Source: Paraburkholderia acidicola
GTDB lineage: Bacteria; Pseudomonadota; Gammaproteobacteria; Burkholderiales; Burkholderiaceae
Length of the DNA: 64,000 nucleotides
Reading direction: 5' to 3'
Assembly (NCBI RefSeq): GCF_002362315.1
Contig: NZ_MTZV01000002.1
Span: 1,178,001-1,242,000, forward strand
Positions 19,277-27,559 of this stretch are shown here, piece after piece. The notes under the pieces were generated by a model that was given only the letters and a program-made list of their open reading frames with translations, was not told where the DNA came from and searched no databases. The position numbers and the translations under genes are program-made. The stretch's first letter is position 1; each line of letters opens with the position of its first letter.

Positions 19277-19335
19277 TTTTCGTGCGTCGTTTCGGCTGGG
19301 CGTTCTGCGCAACCGATAAAACCATGGCGAAAAAA

Positions 19336-19365
19336 ATCCCGTCACCGGTCGCCCGGTAACGGGAT
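19336..19365 (-). terminator. Rho-independent terminator of the histone H1-like gene
   Basis: On the minus strand, a 13-bp stem between 19353-19365 and 19336-19348 has one mismatch (arms contain GTAAC and GTCAC) and a 4-nt loop, and runs into seven T residues (A-tract 19330-19336). It lies about 65 bp downstream of the histone-like stop codon. Confidence 0.88.
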
Positions 19366-19366
19366 G

Positions 19367-19413
19367 GATGATCGAGTAGCGCTACTCAATCATCGACACA
19401 TCGCGATGTGTCG
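19367..19413. repeat. Two adjacent palindromes in the histone H1-like 3' region
   Basis: First: arms 19367-19380 and 19381-19394 (14 bp each, one mismatch, core GAGTAGCGCTACTC). Second: a perfect 20-bp palindrome, CGACACATCGCGATGTGTCG, at 19394-19413. Both lie between the gene's stop (19430) and its terminator, so the transcript end could fold into three consecutive hairpins. As DNA they could be protein-binding sites. Confidence 0.8.
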
Positions 19414-19429
19414 AATCGCTACAGCGCTG

Positions 19430-19975
<546 letters not shown>

Positions 19976-20417
19976 CATGTGCTCCTTCAGGTTTTCAGAT
20001 GAGGTTCAAACTACACACCCTTCGTCAAAACCCGCTTCTCGCTGGCGCTTCTCAAGGCGCGCGCTGCGAAGCGGGCTATTCATCGGCGTACGCAGGTGCT
20101 GCGCGCTTACGCTAATGAATACGGTAAGGCGCACCGTGCCTGAAGGCACCGTGCGCCAAGTCCACTCAGCGTCCGTTCCGGACGCCGGCAATCGCTTGAT
20201 CGTGCCGCCGGCTCGCAAGCCAGCGGCGTTTTCCGGGGGGAAGTTTGCCCATCCCATTGAAGGGCTCGCAAAGTGCCTGTCATGTTTGTGGGCCGATAAG
20301 GCACCGGGCATGCTTTGCATCAGGCGTTCCTGCTCCTAACGTCGTGTGCCGGCATGGCGCGCTCGCGCCACTGGGCCGGCATCCCCATCGATGATTCCTG
20401 CCGCGAAGGGCTGTGGG
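19976..20417. other. Intergenic region between nrdB and the histone H1-like gene
   Basis: About 440 bases, both flanking genes on the minus strand. It contains a hairpin at 20128-20157: arms GGCGCACCGTGCC and GGCACCGTGCGCC with one central mismatch and loop TGAA, without a T-run. Other short inverted G+C-rich stretches lie near 20350-20385. A TTGACG on the minus strand near 20030 lacks a matching -10. A 104-codon minus-strand open frame (20006-20320) spans the hairpin but has no recognisable domain, so I do not call it a gene. Confidence 0.55.
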
Positions 20418-21653
20418 TCATTCCCAGGACAGCGCTCCGCCAGTTTGATATTCGATCACCCGCGTCTCGAAGAAGTTGCGTTCCTTCTTCAGGTCGATCA
20501 TCTCGCTCATCCACGGGAACGGGTTTTCCTCGTTCGGGAACAGCGGATCGAGACCGATCTGCTGGCAACGACGGTTGCAGATGAAGCGCAGGTAGCTCTT
20601 GAACATCGAGGCATTGAGGCCGAGCACACCGCGCGGCATCGTATCTTCAGCGTAGCGATATTCGAGTTCGACTGCCTGCTTGAAGATCTCGCGGATTTCC
20701 GCACGGAACTCAGACGTCCACAGGTGCGGGTTTTCGAGTTTGATCTGGTTGATCAGGTCGATGCCGAAATTGCAGTGCATCGACTCGTCGCGCAGGATGT
20801 ATTGATACTGTTCCGCGGCGCCGGTCATCTTGTTCTGGCGGCCGAGCGCGAGAATCTGTGTAAACCCGACGTAAAAGAACAGACCTTCCATCACGCAGGC
20901 GAACACGATCAGCGACTTGAGCAGCTTCTGGTCGGCTTCGAGCGTCCCGGTGGTGAAGGCGGGATCGGTCAGCGTGTGGATGAACGGAATCAGGAATTCG
21001 TCTTTCGCGCGGATCGACGAAACTTCGTGATACGCGTTGAAGATTTCGCCTTCGTCGAGGCCCAGCGATTCGACGATGTACTGATAAGCGTGCGTGTGGA
21101 TCGCTTCCTCGAACGCCTGGCGCAGCAGGAACTGGCGGCATTCGGGCGCTGTGATGTGGCGGTAGGTGCCCAGCACGATGTTGTTGGCGGCGAGCGAGTC
21201 GGCCGTCACGAAGAAGCCGAGATTGCGCTTGATGAGGCGGCGCTCGTCTTCGGTCAGCCCGTTCGGGTCTTTCCACAGGGCGATGTCGCGGGACATGTTG
21301 ATTTCCTGCGGCATCCAGTGATTCGCGCAACCCGACAGATACTTCTCCCACGCCCACTTGTACTTGAACGGCACGAGCTGGTTGACGTCGGTCTTGCCGT
21401 TGATGATGCGCTTGTCAGCAACATTCACGCGCGCCTCGGAGGCGGCGACCGGTGTTGCAGCGGTGGAATTCTGAGCGGCGTACGGAGCGACAGCGATGTC
21501 GTTCGCGAAGATATCTTTCGCCGAGGGAGCCTGATGAGCGGGACGCGTTACAGCTTGCGTACCGACAGCCGCTTCCGCCGAGTGGCGCAACGTATTTTGT
21601 TGCGCAACGCTCGCGGGAGTTACGGCAGTGATCTCGTCATCCCAGTTGAGCAT
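20418..21653 (-). CDS. nrdB: Class Ia ribonucleoside-diphosphate reductase, beta subunit
   Basis: Diiron-tyrosyl radical subunit that drives NDP reduction by NrdA. 411 residues from the ATG at 21653 ([10 protein letters not shown]), with GGTGA upstream; other in-frame starts add 4-5 residues. Ligands fit E. coli spacing: Asp152 (ADSLAANN), Glu183 and His186 (FEEAIH), and radical Tyr190, four residues after His186 as in E. coli His118/Tyr122. [10 protein letters not shown] stretch supplies later ligands. The first 75 residues are an Ala/Thr/Gln-rich extension absent from E. coli NrdB. It lies 452 bp downstream of nrdA on the same strand. Confidence 0.96.
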   Translation of the reverse strand: MLNWDDEITAVTPASVAQQNTLRHSAEAAVGTQAVTRPAHQAPSAKDIFANDIAVAPYAAQNSTAATPVAASEARVNVADKRIINGKTDVNQLVPFKYKWAWEKYLSGCANHWMPQEINMSRDIALWKDPNGLTEDERRLIKRNLGFFVTADSLAANNIVLGTYRHITAPECRQFLLRQAFEEAIHTHAYQYIVESLGLDEGEIFNAYHEVSSIRAKDEFLIPFIHTLTDPAFTTGTLEADQKLLKSLIVFACVMEGLFFYVGFTQILALGRQNKMTGAAEQYQYILRDESMHCNFGIDLINQIKLENPHLWTSEFRAEIREIFKQAVELEYRYAEDTMPRGVLGLNASMFKSYLRFICNRRCQQIGLDPLFPNEENPFPWMSEMIDLKKERNFFETRVIEYQTGGALSWE

Positions 21654-22105
21654 AAATGTCACCATCAATTTAGAACGGTTTGTACCATCTTTTCACGAGC
21701 GTTAAAAGAGTTCGCTCACGAAAAATCCTGTTTTCGATTCGCGTTGCGACCTTCATACAACACTTTGTTCGTTCAACTGCATCGCGCGCTTCGCGCAACG
21801 CAGTCGAAACACGTGTCGAAGAAGTGCTTCACGCGATCGATTTGCATCGATCACAAGCGTGTCGATGCCTTAAAAATTTCTGTTGCCAAAGCGTCTGCAT
21901 CACAGCGGATGCTTCGGGTAATTACCTGTTCGTCAGTGCGATCGAGACGAAGTTCAAGGTGCAGTGATTCTCTTCGGCACACATCGCGCGATCGTCTTGC
22001 GCTCGCACTGCGCGTTGTTCTTCGGATGCTTCTGTTCGACTGCTGCGCCGGCGATCCCCCACTGTTCCAGGTTCCCGCCGGCGATGCTCTCTATATAGAT
22101 AGAAG
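21654..22105. other. nrdA-nrdB intergenic region
   Basis: 452 bases, unusually long for a two-gene reductase operon. On average A+T-richer than its surroundings toward the nrdB side. An inverted repeat GATCGAT/ATCGATC (21835-21841, 21846-21852) is present. On the minus strand, TTTAAC then TACAAA with 16-bp spacing about 25-50 bp before nrdB is a possible separate promoter. I see no NrdR-type box here, and no gene with a recognisable product. Confidence 0.5.
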
Positions 22106-25100
22106 TTACTGGCAGGCTTCGCACTCGTCGAAGCCCGGGTCGCCCGGACGCATCATGCACACCGGACCGTCTGCTTCCGGTGCCGCAGCGATCGCTGCCG
22201 CTACCGGCGCCGCCGCGTTCAGACCACCCGACGACGCCGCACCGCCGCTCACGCCGAAGCCGCCCGCATTGCCGATGCCACCGCCCGCGGAGCCACTACC
22301 CGACGCGCCGCCTGATGCGCCGCCGTCACCCGACGACACCGCGTTCAACGCGCCGTGCGCAACCGTCGACTTCTCGACGTGCGTCGCCGCCATCGTGCGC
22401 AGGTAGTAAGTCGTCTTCAGACCGCGCAACCACGCGAGCTTGTAGACCTCGTCGAGCTTCTTGCCCGACACGCCGCCCATGTAGATGTTCAGCGACTGTG
22501 CCTGGTCGATCCACTTCTGCCGGCGCGACGCCGCTTCGACGAGCCACGTCGGGTCGACTTCGAACGCGGTTGCGTAGATGGCGCGGAGGTCGGCCGGAAT
22601 CCGGTCGATGCGCGACAGCGTGCCGTCGAAGTACTTCAGGTCGGCGACCATCACCTCGTCCCACAGGCCGCGTGCCTTCAGGTCGCGCACCAGGTAGTCG
22701 TTCACCACCGTGAATTCGCCCGACAGGTTCGACTTCACGTAGAGGTTCTGGAAGGTCGGTTCGATGCAGGCCGACACGCCGATGATGTTCGAGATCGTCG
22801 CCGTCGGCGCGATCGCGACGCAGTTCGAGTTGCGCATCCCGTACGTTGCAATGCGGGAACGCAGTTCGGTCCAGTCCATCGATTCGCTCGAATCGACTTC
22901 GACATAGCCGCCGCGTGCGTCGGCGAGCAGCTTCAGCGTGTCCTGCGGGAGGATGCCGCGATCCCACAGCGAGCCGCGGTAGCTCGAGTAGCGGCCGCGT
23001 TCCTGGGCCAGCTCGGTCGATGCGTAGTACGCGTAGTAGCAGACCGCTTCCATCGACGTATCGGCGAACGCCACCGCTTCCTGCGACGCATACGGCGTGC
23101 GCAGCATGTGCAGGCAGTCCTGGAAGCCCATGATGCCCATGCCGACCGGGCGGTGCTTCAGGTTCGAATTGCGGGCCTTGGCGACCGCGTAGTAGTTGAT
23201 GTCGATCACGTTGTCGAGCATCCGCATCGCCACGCTGACGGTACGCTTCAGCTTGTCGTGGTCGAGCACGTAGCTGCCGTCGGCCTGCTTCGCGAGGTGG
23301 GCGACGAGGTTCACCGAGCCGAGGTTGCAGACGGCGATTTCGGTGTCACTGGTGTTCAGCGTGATTTCCGTGCACAGGTTCGACGAGTGCACGACACCGA
23401 CGTGCTGCTGCGGGCTGCGGATGTTGCACGGATCCTTGAACGTGATCCACGGATGGCCGGTCTCGAACAGCATGCCGAGCATCTTGCGCCACAACTGGGC
23501 GGCCGGGATCTTCTTGAACAGCTTCAGTTCGCCGCGGGCCGCCTTGGCTTCATAAGCGACGTAAGCCGTTTCGAACTCGGCGCCGAACTTGTCGTGCAGG
23601 TCCGGGCAATTGGACGGCGAGAACAGCGTCCAGTCACCGCCTTCCATGACGCGCTTCATGAACAGGTCGGGAATCCAGTTCGCCGTGTTCATGTCGTGGG
23701 TACGGCGGCGATCGTCGCCGGTGTTCTTGCGCAGTTCGAGGAATTCTTCGATGTCGAGGTGCCACGATTCCAGGTACGCGCAGACCGCGCCCTTGCGCTT
23801 GCCGCCCTGGTTCACCGCGACCGCGGTGTCGTTGACCACCTTCAGGAACGGCACGACGCCCTGCGACTTGCCATTCGTGCCTTTGATATGCGAGCCGAGC
23901 GCACGCACGCGGGTCCAGTCGTTGCCGAGACCGCCGGCGAACTTCGACAGCAACGCGTTCTCTTTCAGCGCCTCGTAGATGCCGTCGAGGTCGTCGTCAA
24001 CCGTCGTCAGGTAGCACGACGACAACTGCGAGCGGCGCGTGCCCGAATTGAACAGCGTCGGCGTCGAGCTCATGAAGTCGAAGCTCGACAGCACGTTGTA
24101 GAACTCGATCGCGCGCGCTTCACGATCGACTTCGTTCAGTGCGAGGCCCATCGCTACACGCATAAAGAATGCCTGCGGCATTTCGATGCGCACGCCGTCG
24201 CTATGCAGGAAGTAGCGGTCGTACAGTGTCTGCAGGCCGAGGTAGCCGAACTGCAGGTCGCGATCGGCGTCGAGCGCGGCGCCGAGGCGCTTCATGTCGT
24301 ATTGCAGCAGCTTGTCGTCGAGCAGCTCTGCCTGCACACCGCGCTTGATGAACTGCGGGAAGTATTCGACGTAGCGTTCGTCCATCTCGGCCTGTGTCAC
24401 TTCCCCGCCGAGAATCTCGCGGCGGATCGTATGCAGCAGGATGCGGGCGGTGACCTGGCTGTACGCCGGGTCCTTCTCGATCATCGTGCGCGCCGCGAGA
24501 ATCGCCGAGTCGTAGACCTGGCTCATCGGTACGCCGTCATACAGGTTCTTCACCGTTTCCGTGACGATCGGCGTGGCGCTGACCGCGTCCCCGAGGTTCG
24601 CGCAGGCGGATTCGATCAGCGAGTGCAGCGCCTGCAGGTCGAGCGGACGCGTGATGCCGTTGTCGACCACGTTCAGTCCGGGTGCGGCTGCGTCGGTAGC
24701 TTCGTGCACGACGCCGCGCTCCTGGTTGCGCTTCTCGCGATACAGCACGTAGGCCCGCGCGACGTTGTGCTCGCCGCCGCGCATCAGCGCGAGTTCGACC
24801 TGGTCCTGGATGTCTTCGATATGGAACGTCCCGCCGTTCGGACGGCTGCGCACCAGCGCGCGCACGACGCTCTGCGTGAGCTGCTCCACCAGTTCGCGCA
24901 CGCGAGCTGACGCCGCACCCTGACCGCCGTTCACGGCCAGAAACGCCTTCGTCACCGCAATCGCGATCTTCGACGGTTCGAACGACACCACGCTGCCATT
25001 GCGACGGATCACCTTGTAGTCGGCGAAGGTCGTCTGCGGTGCGAGCCCTTGTGCGCTGTTTGCCTGCCCGGCGAAGGGATGGCCAGCGGATGCGCCCTCG

Positions 25101-25132
25101 GACCGGGTCGTTACGTTGTCGGTCGTTTGCAT
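22106..25132 (-). CDS. nrdA: Class Ia ribonucleoside-diphosphate reductase, alpha subunit
   Basis: Reduces NDPs to dNDPs with NrdB. 1008 residues from the ATG at 25132, with AGGAG 7-8 nt upstream; E. coli NrdA has 761, the excess being mainly terminal. An ATP-cone regulatory domain lies near 38-130. Active-site elements: SSCYLTTVDD (first redox Cys), NLCTEITLNT (radical Cys and Glu), AVCNLGSVNL (second redox Cys), and SNCVAIAPTATIS. The C-terminus ends CEACQ (Cys1004, Cys1007), the shuttle pair, and is preceded by a Gly/Ser/Ala-rich linker of about 60 residues. The leader carries NrdR-like boxes. Confidence 0.97.
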   Translation of the reverse strand: MQTTDNVTTRSEGASAGHPFAGQANSAQGLAPQTTFADYKVIRRNGSVVSFEPSKIAIAVTKAFLAVNGGQGAASARVRELVEQLTQSVVRALVRSRPNGGTFHIEDIQDQVELALMRGGEHNVARAYVLYREKRNQERGVVHEATDAAAPGLNVVDNGITRPLDLQALHSLIESACANLGDAVSATPIVTETVKNLYDGVPMSQVYDSAILAARTMIEKDPAYSQVTARILLHTIRREILGGEVTQAEMDERYVEYFPQFIKRGVQAELLDDKLLQYDMKRLGAALDADRDLQFGYLGLQTLYDRYFLHSDGVRIEMPQAFFMRVAMGLALNEVDREARAIEFYNVLSSFDFMSSTPTLFNSGTRRSQLSSCYLTTVDDDLDGIYEALKENALLSKFAGGLGNDWTRVRALGSHIKGTNGKSQGVVPFLKVVNDTAVAVNQGGKRKGAVCAYLESWHLDIEEFLELRKNTGDDRRRTHDMNTANWIPDLFMKRVMEGGDWTLFSPSNCPDLHDKFGAEFETAYVAYEAKAARGELKLFKKIPAAQLWRKMLGMLFETGHPWITFKDPCNIRSPQQHVGVVHSSNLCTEITLNTSDTEIAVCNLGSVNLVAHLAKQADGSYVLDHDKLKRTVSVAMRMLDNVIDINYYAVAKARNSNLKHRPVGMGIMGFQDCLHMLRTPYASQEAVAFADTSMEAVCYYAYYASTELAQERGRYSSYRGSLWDRGILPQDTLKLLADARGGYVEVDSSESMDWTELRSRIATYGMRNSNCVAIAPTATISNIIGVSACIEPTFQNLYVKSNLSGEFTVVNDYLVRDLKARGLWDEVMVADLKYFDGTLSRIDRIPADLRAIYATAFEVDPTWLVEAASRRQKWIDQAQSLNIYMGGVSGKKLDEVYKLAWLRGLKTTYYLRTMAATHVEKSTVAHGALNAVSSGDGGASGGASGSGSAGGGIGNAGGFGVSGGAASSGGLNAAAPVAAAIAAAPEADGPVCMMRPGDPGFDECEACQ

Positions 25133-25612
25133 GTGCAAAGCTCCTGATTCTGGAATATGCGGAGAAACCGCGGATTAAAACGAACGCTGCGCCGCCGTGG
25201 GCGCGAGCGATAGGCTGGAAGAAAAGGAACAGCGAGGCCAGGTGGCCGGATGCGACAAAGCTGAAAAGACCATGGTCTGCATCATGTATGTCGCGATCAC
25301 TTGCTGCCCCCCCTTCTTCGATGTAGCTGACGCCGCCGATCCCTCAACCAGCCGCGCCGCACGAATATTTTTCACTGCCGGGCATGCTCACAGCGCCGTG
25401 CTCGTGGAGCTGAGCGCCGTCTATCTACAACCCATGAACACACAACATATAGTGGAAAACTGAACGTCTGGCACCAAGTATAGTGAACTTTCTAACCATC
25501 TCAAATTATTTTATTTGCCCTCATGCGCTTGACTTTTGATGGTCCGCGCAACGGCGGGCCGATGCGGAAAGCAAGCGCCCATCGCGCTTTGCCGCACGTT
25601 GAACGATGCGTG
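25133..25612. other. nrdA leader and promoter region
   Basis: 480 bases between ampD and nrdA (both minus). The promoter with NrdR-type boxes lies at 25440-25504, so the nrdA message would have a leader of roughly 335 nt. The leader includes a run of seven G (minus strand; C-run near 25308-25315). A 66-codon GTG-initiated frame (25175-25375) lies in it but has no convincing ribosome-binding site. I recognise no riboswitch. Confidence 0.55.
25440..25504 (-). promoter_or_regulatory. nrdA promoter with two NrdR-type boxes
   Basis: Box 1, ACACAACATATAGTGG (25440-25455), matches 14 of 16 positions of the NrdR consensus ACACWATATATWGTGT. Box 2, GCACCAAGTATAGTGA (25471-25486), matches 10 of 16. Their centres are 31 bp apart, the typical spacing. 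On the minus strand TTGAGA (25499-25504) and TATACT (25477-25482) form a sigma70 promoter with a 16-bp spacer, and box 2 covers the -10. This is the classic layout for NrdR repression in response to ATP/dATP. Confidence 0.8.
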
Positions 25613-26209
25613 TCAGGAAGCGAGGGGACGATGCAGATAGGGGAAATACCGATCGGCAAGCGCGGTGTCGCGCTGCAGTCGTGGCCATTCGAAATGCGGG
25701 CCTGGATCGGTCTTGCGGCCCGGCGCAATATCCGCGTGACCGGCGAGCGCGCCGATCGGATAACGCGCGACCAGCGCCTTCACGAGCGCGGCGAGCGTCT
25801 CGTATTGCGGCGCTTCGAACGCGGTGGCGTCGCTGCCTTCCAGTTCGATGCCGACTGAGAAGTCGTTGCAACGTTCGCGGCCGAAAAAACTCGACGAGCC
25901 GGCGTGCCACGCGCGCTCGTCGCACGACACGTACTGCTCGAGCGAGCCGTCGCGGTGGATCACGAAATGGGCGGACACGCGCGTATCGCGCAGATGCGTG
26001 TCGTAGTACGGATGCGCATCGCAGTCGAGCTGGTTCAGGAAGAGATCGGTGATCGCGCTACCGCCGAACTCGCCGGGCGGCAGGCTGATGTTGTGCACGA
26101 CGATCAACGTCGGCACTGCGTCAGCGGGTCGCGCCTCGTAGTTCGGTGACGGCAGCCGGCGTGCGCCGGATACCCAGCCGTCGGCTTCGACGGCGTAGCG
26201 AACCGTCAT
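25613..26209 (-). CDS. ampD: 1,6-anhydro-N-acetylmuramyl-L-alanine amidase
   Basis: Cytoplasmic zinc amidase that removes peptides from anhydro-muropeptides; the products feed Mpl (10.8 kb). 198 residues from the ATG at 26209. Zinc ligands His39 (VVHNIS), His158 (AGHADIAPG) and Asp168 (KTDPGPHF) and catalytic Glu122 match E. coli AmpD spacing. No signal peptide, so AmpD rather than a secreted AmiD. The start overlaps the PP0621-type stop by 4 nt. In relatives, loss of AmpD can raise AmpC beta-lactamase. Confidence 0.96.
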   Translation of the reverse strand: MTVRYAVEADGWVSGARRLPSPNYEARPADAVPTLIVVHNISLPPGEFGGSAITDLFLNQLDCDAHPYYDTHLRDTRVSAHFVIHRDGSLEQYVSCDERAWHAGSSSFFGRERCNDFSVGIELEGSDATAFEAPQYETLAALVKALVARYPIGALAGHADIAPGRKTDPGPHFEWPRLQRDTALADRYFPYLHRPLAS

Positions 26210-26544
26210 CGCGCTTCGCGGCCTGTCGGTCGCGCGGCATGACGGTGTGCGTGCTCGGCGCAGCAGAACGCTTGCCCCGCGACGACCACCGAGTCGCTCT
26301 TCGGCGCATGCACGCCGCACTCGACGCAGCGGATCATCGGCTCGGCGAGTTGCGCGGCTGCGCGGGGGGCGCCGGCTCCGGCCGGGTTTGCACCCGTGGT
26401 GCGCGCGTTACCGGCGTCACCGGTTGCGCCTGCAGGACCGGTTGCGCCGCCGGTGCGCTGGGTACGCGCGTCGGCGCGGCGCAGCGCTTTCACGAGCCAT
26501 TGGCCGACGATGAACAGCAGGATCAGTAGAAAGATTTGTCGCAT
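26206..26544 (-). CDS. PP0621 family small membrane protein with Cys/His cluster
   Basis: 112 residues from the ATG at 26544 (MRQIFLLILLFIVGQWLV). One N-terminal transmembrane helix, a Gly/Ala/Thr-rich middle, and a C-terminal CVECGVHAP...FCCAEHAHRH that looks like a metal-binding zinc-ribbon. Function unknown. It lies between ccsA (7 bp upstream) and ampD (4-nt overlap), so it is part of a three-gene unit. Confidence 0.8.
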   Translation of the reverse strand: MRQIFLLILLFIVGQWLVKALRRADARTQRTGGATGPAGATGDAGNARTTGANPAGAGAPRAAAQLAEPMIRCVECGVHAPKSDSVVVAGQAFCCAEHAHRHAARPTGREAR

Positions 26545-26551
26545 GGAAAGC

Positions 26552-27478
26552 TCAGACCACAGGGCGGTGCAATAGCACCTCGAAAACGAAACGGCTGCCG
26601 ACATACGCGAGCAGCAGCGCCACGAACGACGCCAGCACCCATCTTAACGCTGCGCGGCCGCGCCAGCCGGACACCTTGCGGGCGGTCAGCAGCGCGCCGA
26701 ACATCAGCCACGAAAGAATCGCGAACACGGTTTTGTGATCGAGCCGCAGCGCGCGGTCGACCAGTTGTTCGCTGAACAGGATGCCGGACACCAGCGTAAG
26801 CGTCAGCAGGACGAAGCCGGCGGCGATCAGACGGAACAGCAGCTTTTCGAGCGTCAGCAGCGGCGGCAGCGAATCGAGCCAGCTCGACAGCCAGTCGTTG
26901 TCAGACGCCGCGCCCGGCCGCGGCGCCGAGCCGCTGCCGCGCATCGCATGCAGACGGCGCTCGACCAGCAACATCAGCACCGCGTGCAGCGCCGCAATCG
27001 CGAACAGACCGTAGGCGATATTGGCGATCAGAAAGTGCAGCTTGAAAAGTGGCGCCGCCGAATACGACAGCACACGCACACCACCGAAGCCGAGCGGCAA
27101 CAACGACGCCACACAGGCGAGCGGCAAAACGAGCAGTCGCAGACCATCCAGTGGAAAAAACAGGCTCTCAATCCAGTAGATGCCGACGCCAAGCCAGAAC
27201 ATCGCGGACAGCGCGAACGCGAAACCGAACACCATCGCGTTCTGCGGGAAGATCGTGGTGTGCAGCAGTGCGCCGTGCGCGAGCAGTGCGACGACCAGCA
27301 GCGCGCGGCCCGACGTGCTCATGCCCACCGCGGCGGCAACCCCGGCGCGCGGCCCGACCGGCAGCGGCGGAACGCTCTCGAGCAGCGGCTGCGCAGCGGT
27401 CTGCCGGTGCGCGCGCCAGCCCGCGACGGCAAGACCGCCGTACAGGAGCGCAGTGAGGGCATACAGTACAATATCCAT
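26552..27478 (-). CDS. CcsA/HemX-type cytochrome c assembly membrane protein
   Basis: 308-residue polytopic protein with about eight hydrophobic segments, of the inner-membrane CcsA/YpjD family implicated in haem handling during cytochrome c assembly. Seen: MDIVLYALTALLYGGLAVAG at the start, HFLIANIAYGLFAIAALH in the middle and RLDHKTVFAILSWLMFG near the end; conserved histidines in the last two could ligate haem. The WWD haem-loop typical of full CcsA/CcmF is not obvious, so a HemX-like role is equally possible. First gene of ccsA-PP0621-ampD. Confidence 0.85.
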   Translation of the reverse strand: MDIVLYALTALLYGGLAVAGWRAHRQTAAQPLLESVPPLPVGPRAGVAAAVGMSTSGRALLVVALLAHGALLHTTIFPQNAMVFGFAFALSAMFWLGVGIYWIESLFFPLDGLRLLVLPLACVASLLPLGFGGVRVLSYSAAPLFKLHFLIANIAYGLFAIAALHAVLMLLVERRLHAMRGSGSAPRPGAASDNDWLSSWLDSLPPLLTLEKLLFRLIAAGFVLLTLTLVSGILFSEQLVDRALRLDHKTVFAILSWLMFGALLTARKVSGWRGRAALRWVLASFVALLLAYVGSRFVFEVLLHRPVV

Positions 27479-27501
27479 GTTCGAAGTTTACACTAGGGCC
27501 T

Positions 27502-27532
27502 CGGTCCGCGACGGCTTCGTCGTCGCGGACCG
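27502..27532. repeat. Perfect 12-bp inverted repeat between ccsA-like gene and ffh
   Basis: Arms CGGTCCGCGACG (27502-27513) and CGTCGCGGACCG (27521-27532), loop GCTTCGT. It lies in the 81-bp divergent gap, 27 bp before the ffh ATG. TACACT at 27489-27494 could be the ffh -10, in which case the ffh transcript would begin with this hairpin. Confidence 0.75.
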
Positions 27533-27559
27533 TTCTGGCCGCACTGCTCATCGCTCCCC

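Noticed and set aside
20006..20320. 104-codon minus-strand frame between nrdB and the histone-like gene
   Set aside because: Spans a hairpin, weak ribosome-binding site, no domain.
20346..22406. 686-codon plus-strand frame opposite nrdB and the intergenic region
   Set aside because: Antisense to conserved nrdB and the end of nrdA; no family features.
22355..24910. 851-codon plus-strand frame opposite nrdA
   Set aside because: Shadow of nrdA codon periodicity; composition is Arg/Val/Asp-rich without motifs.
25175..25375. 66-codon GTG frame in the nrdA leader
   Set aside because: No convincing ribosome-binding site; kept only as a point within the leader finding.
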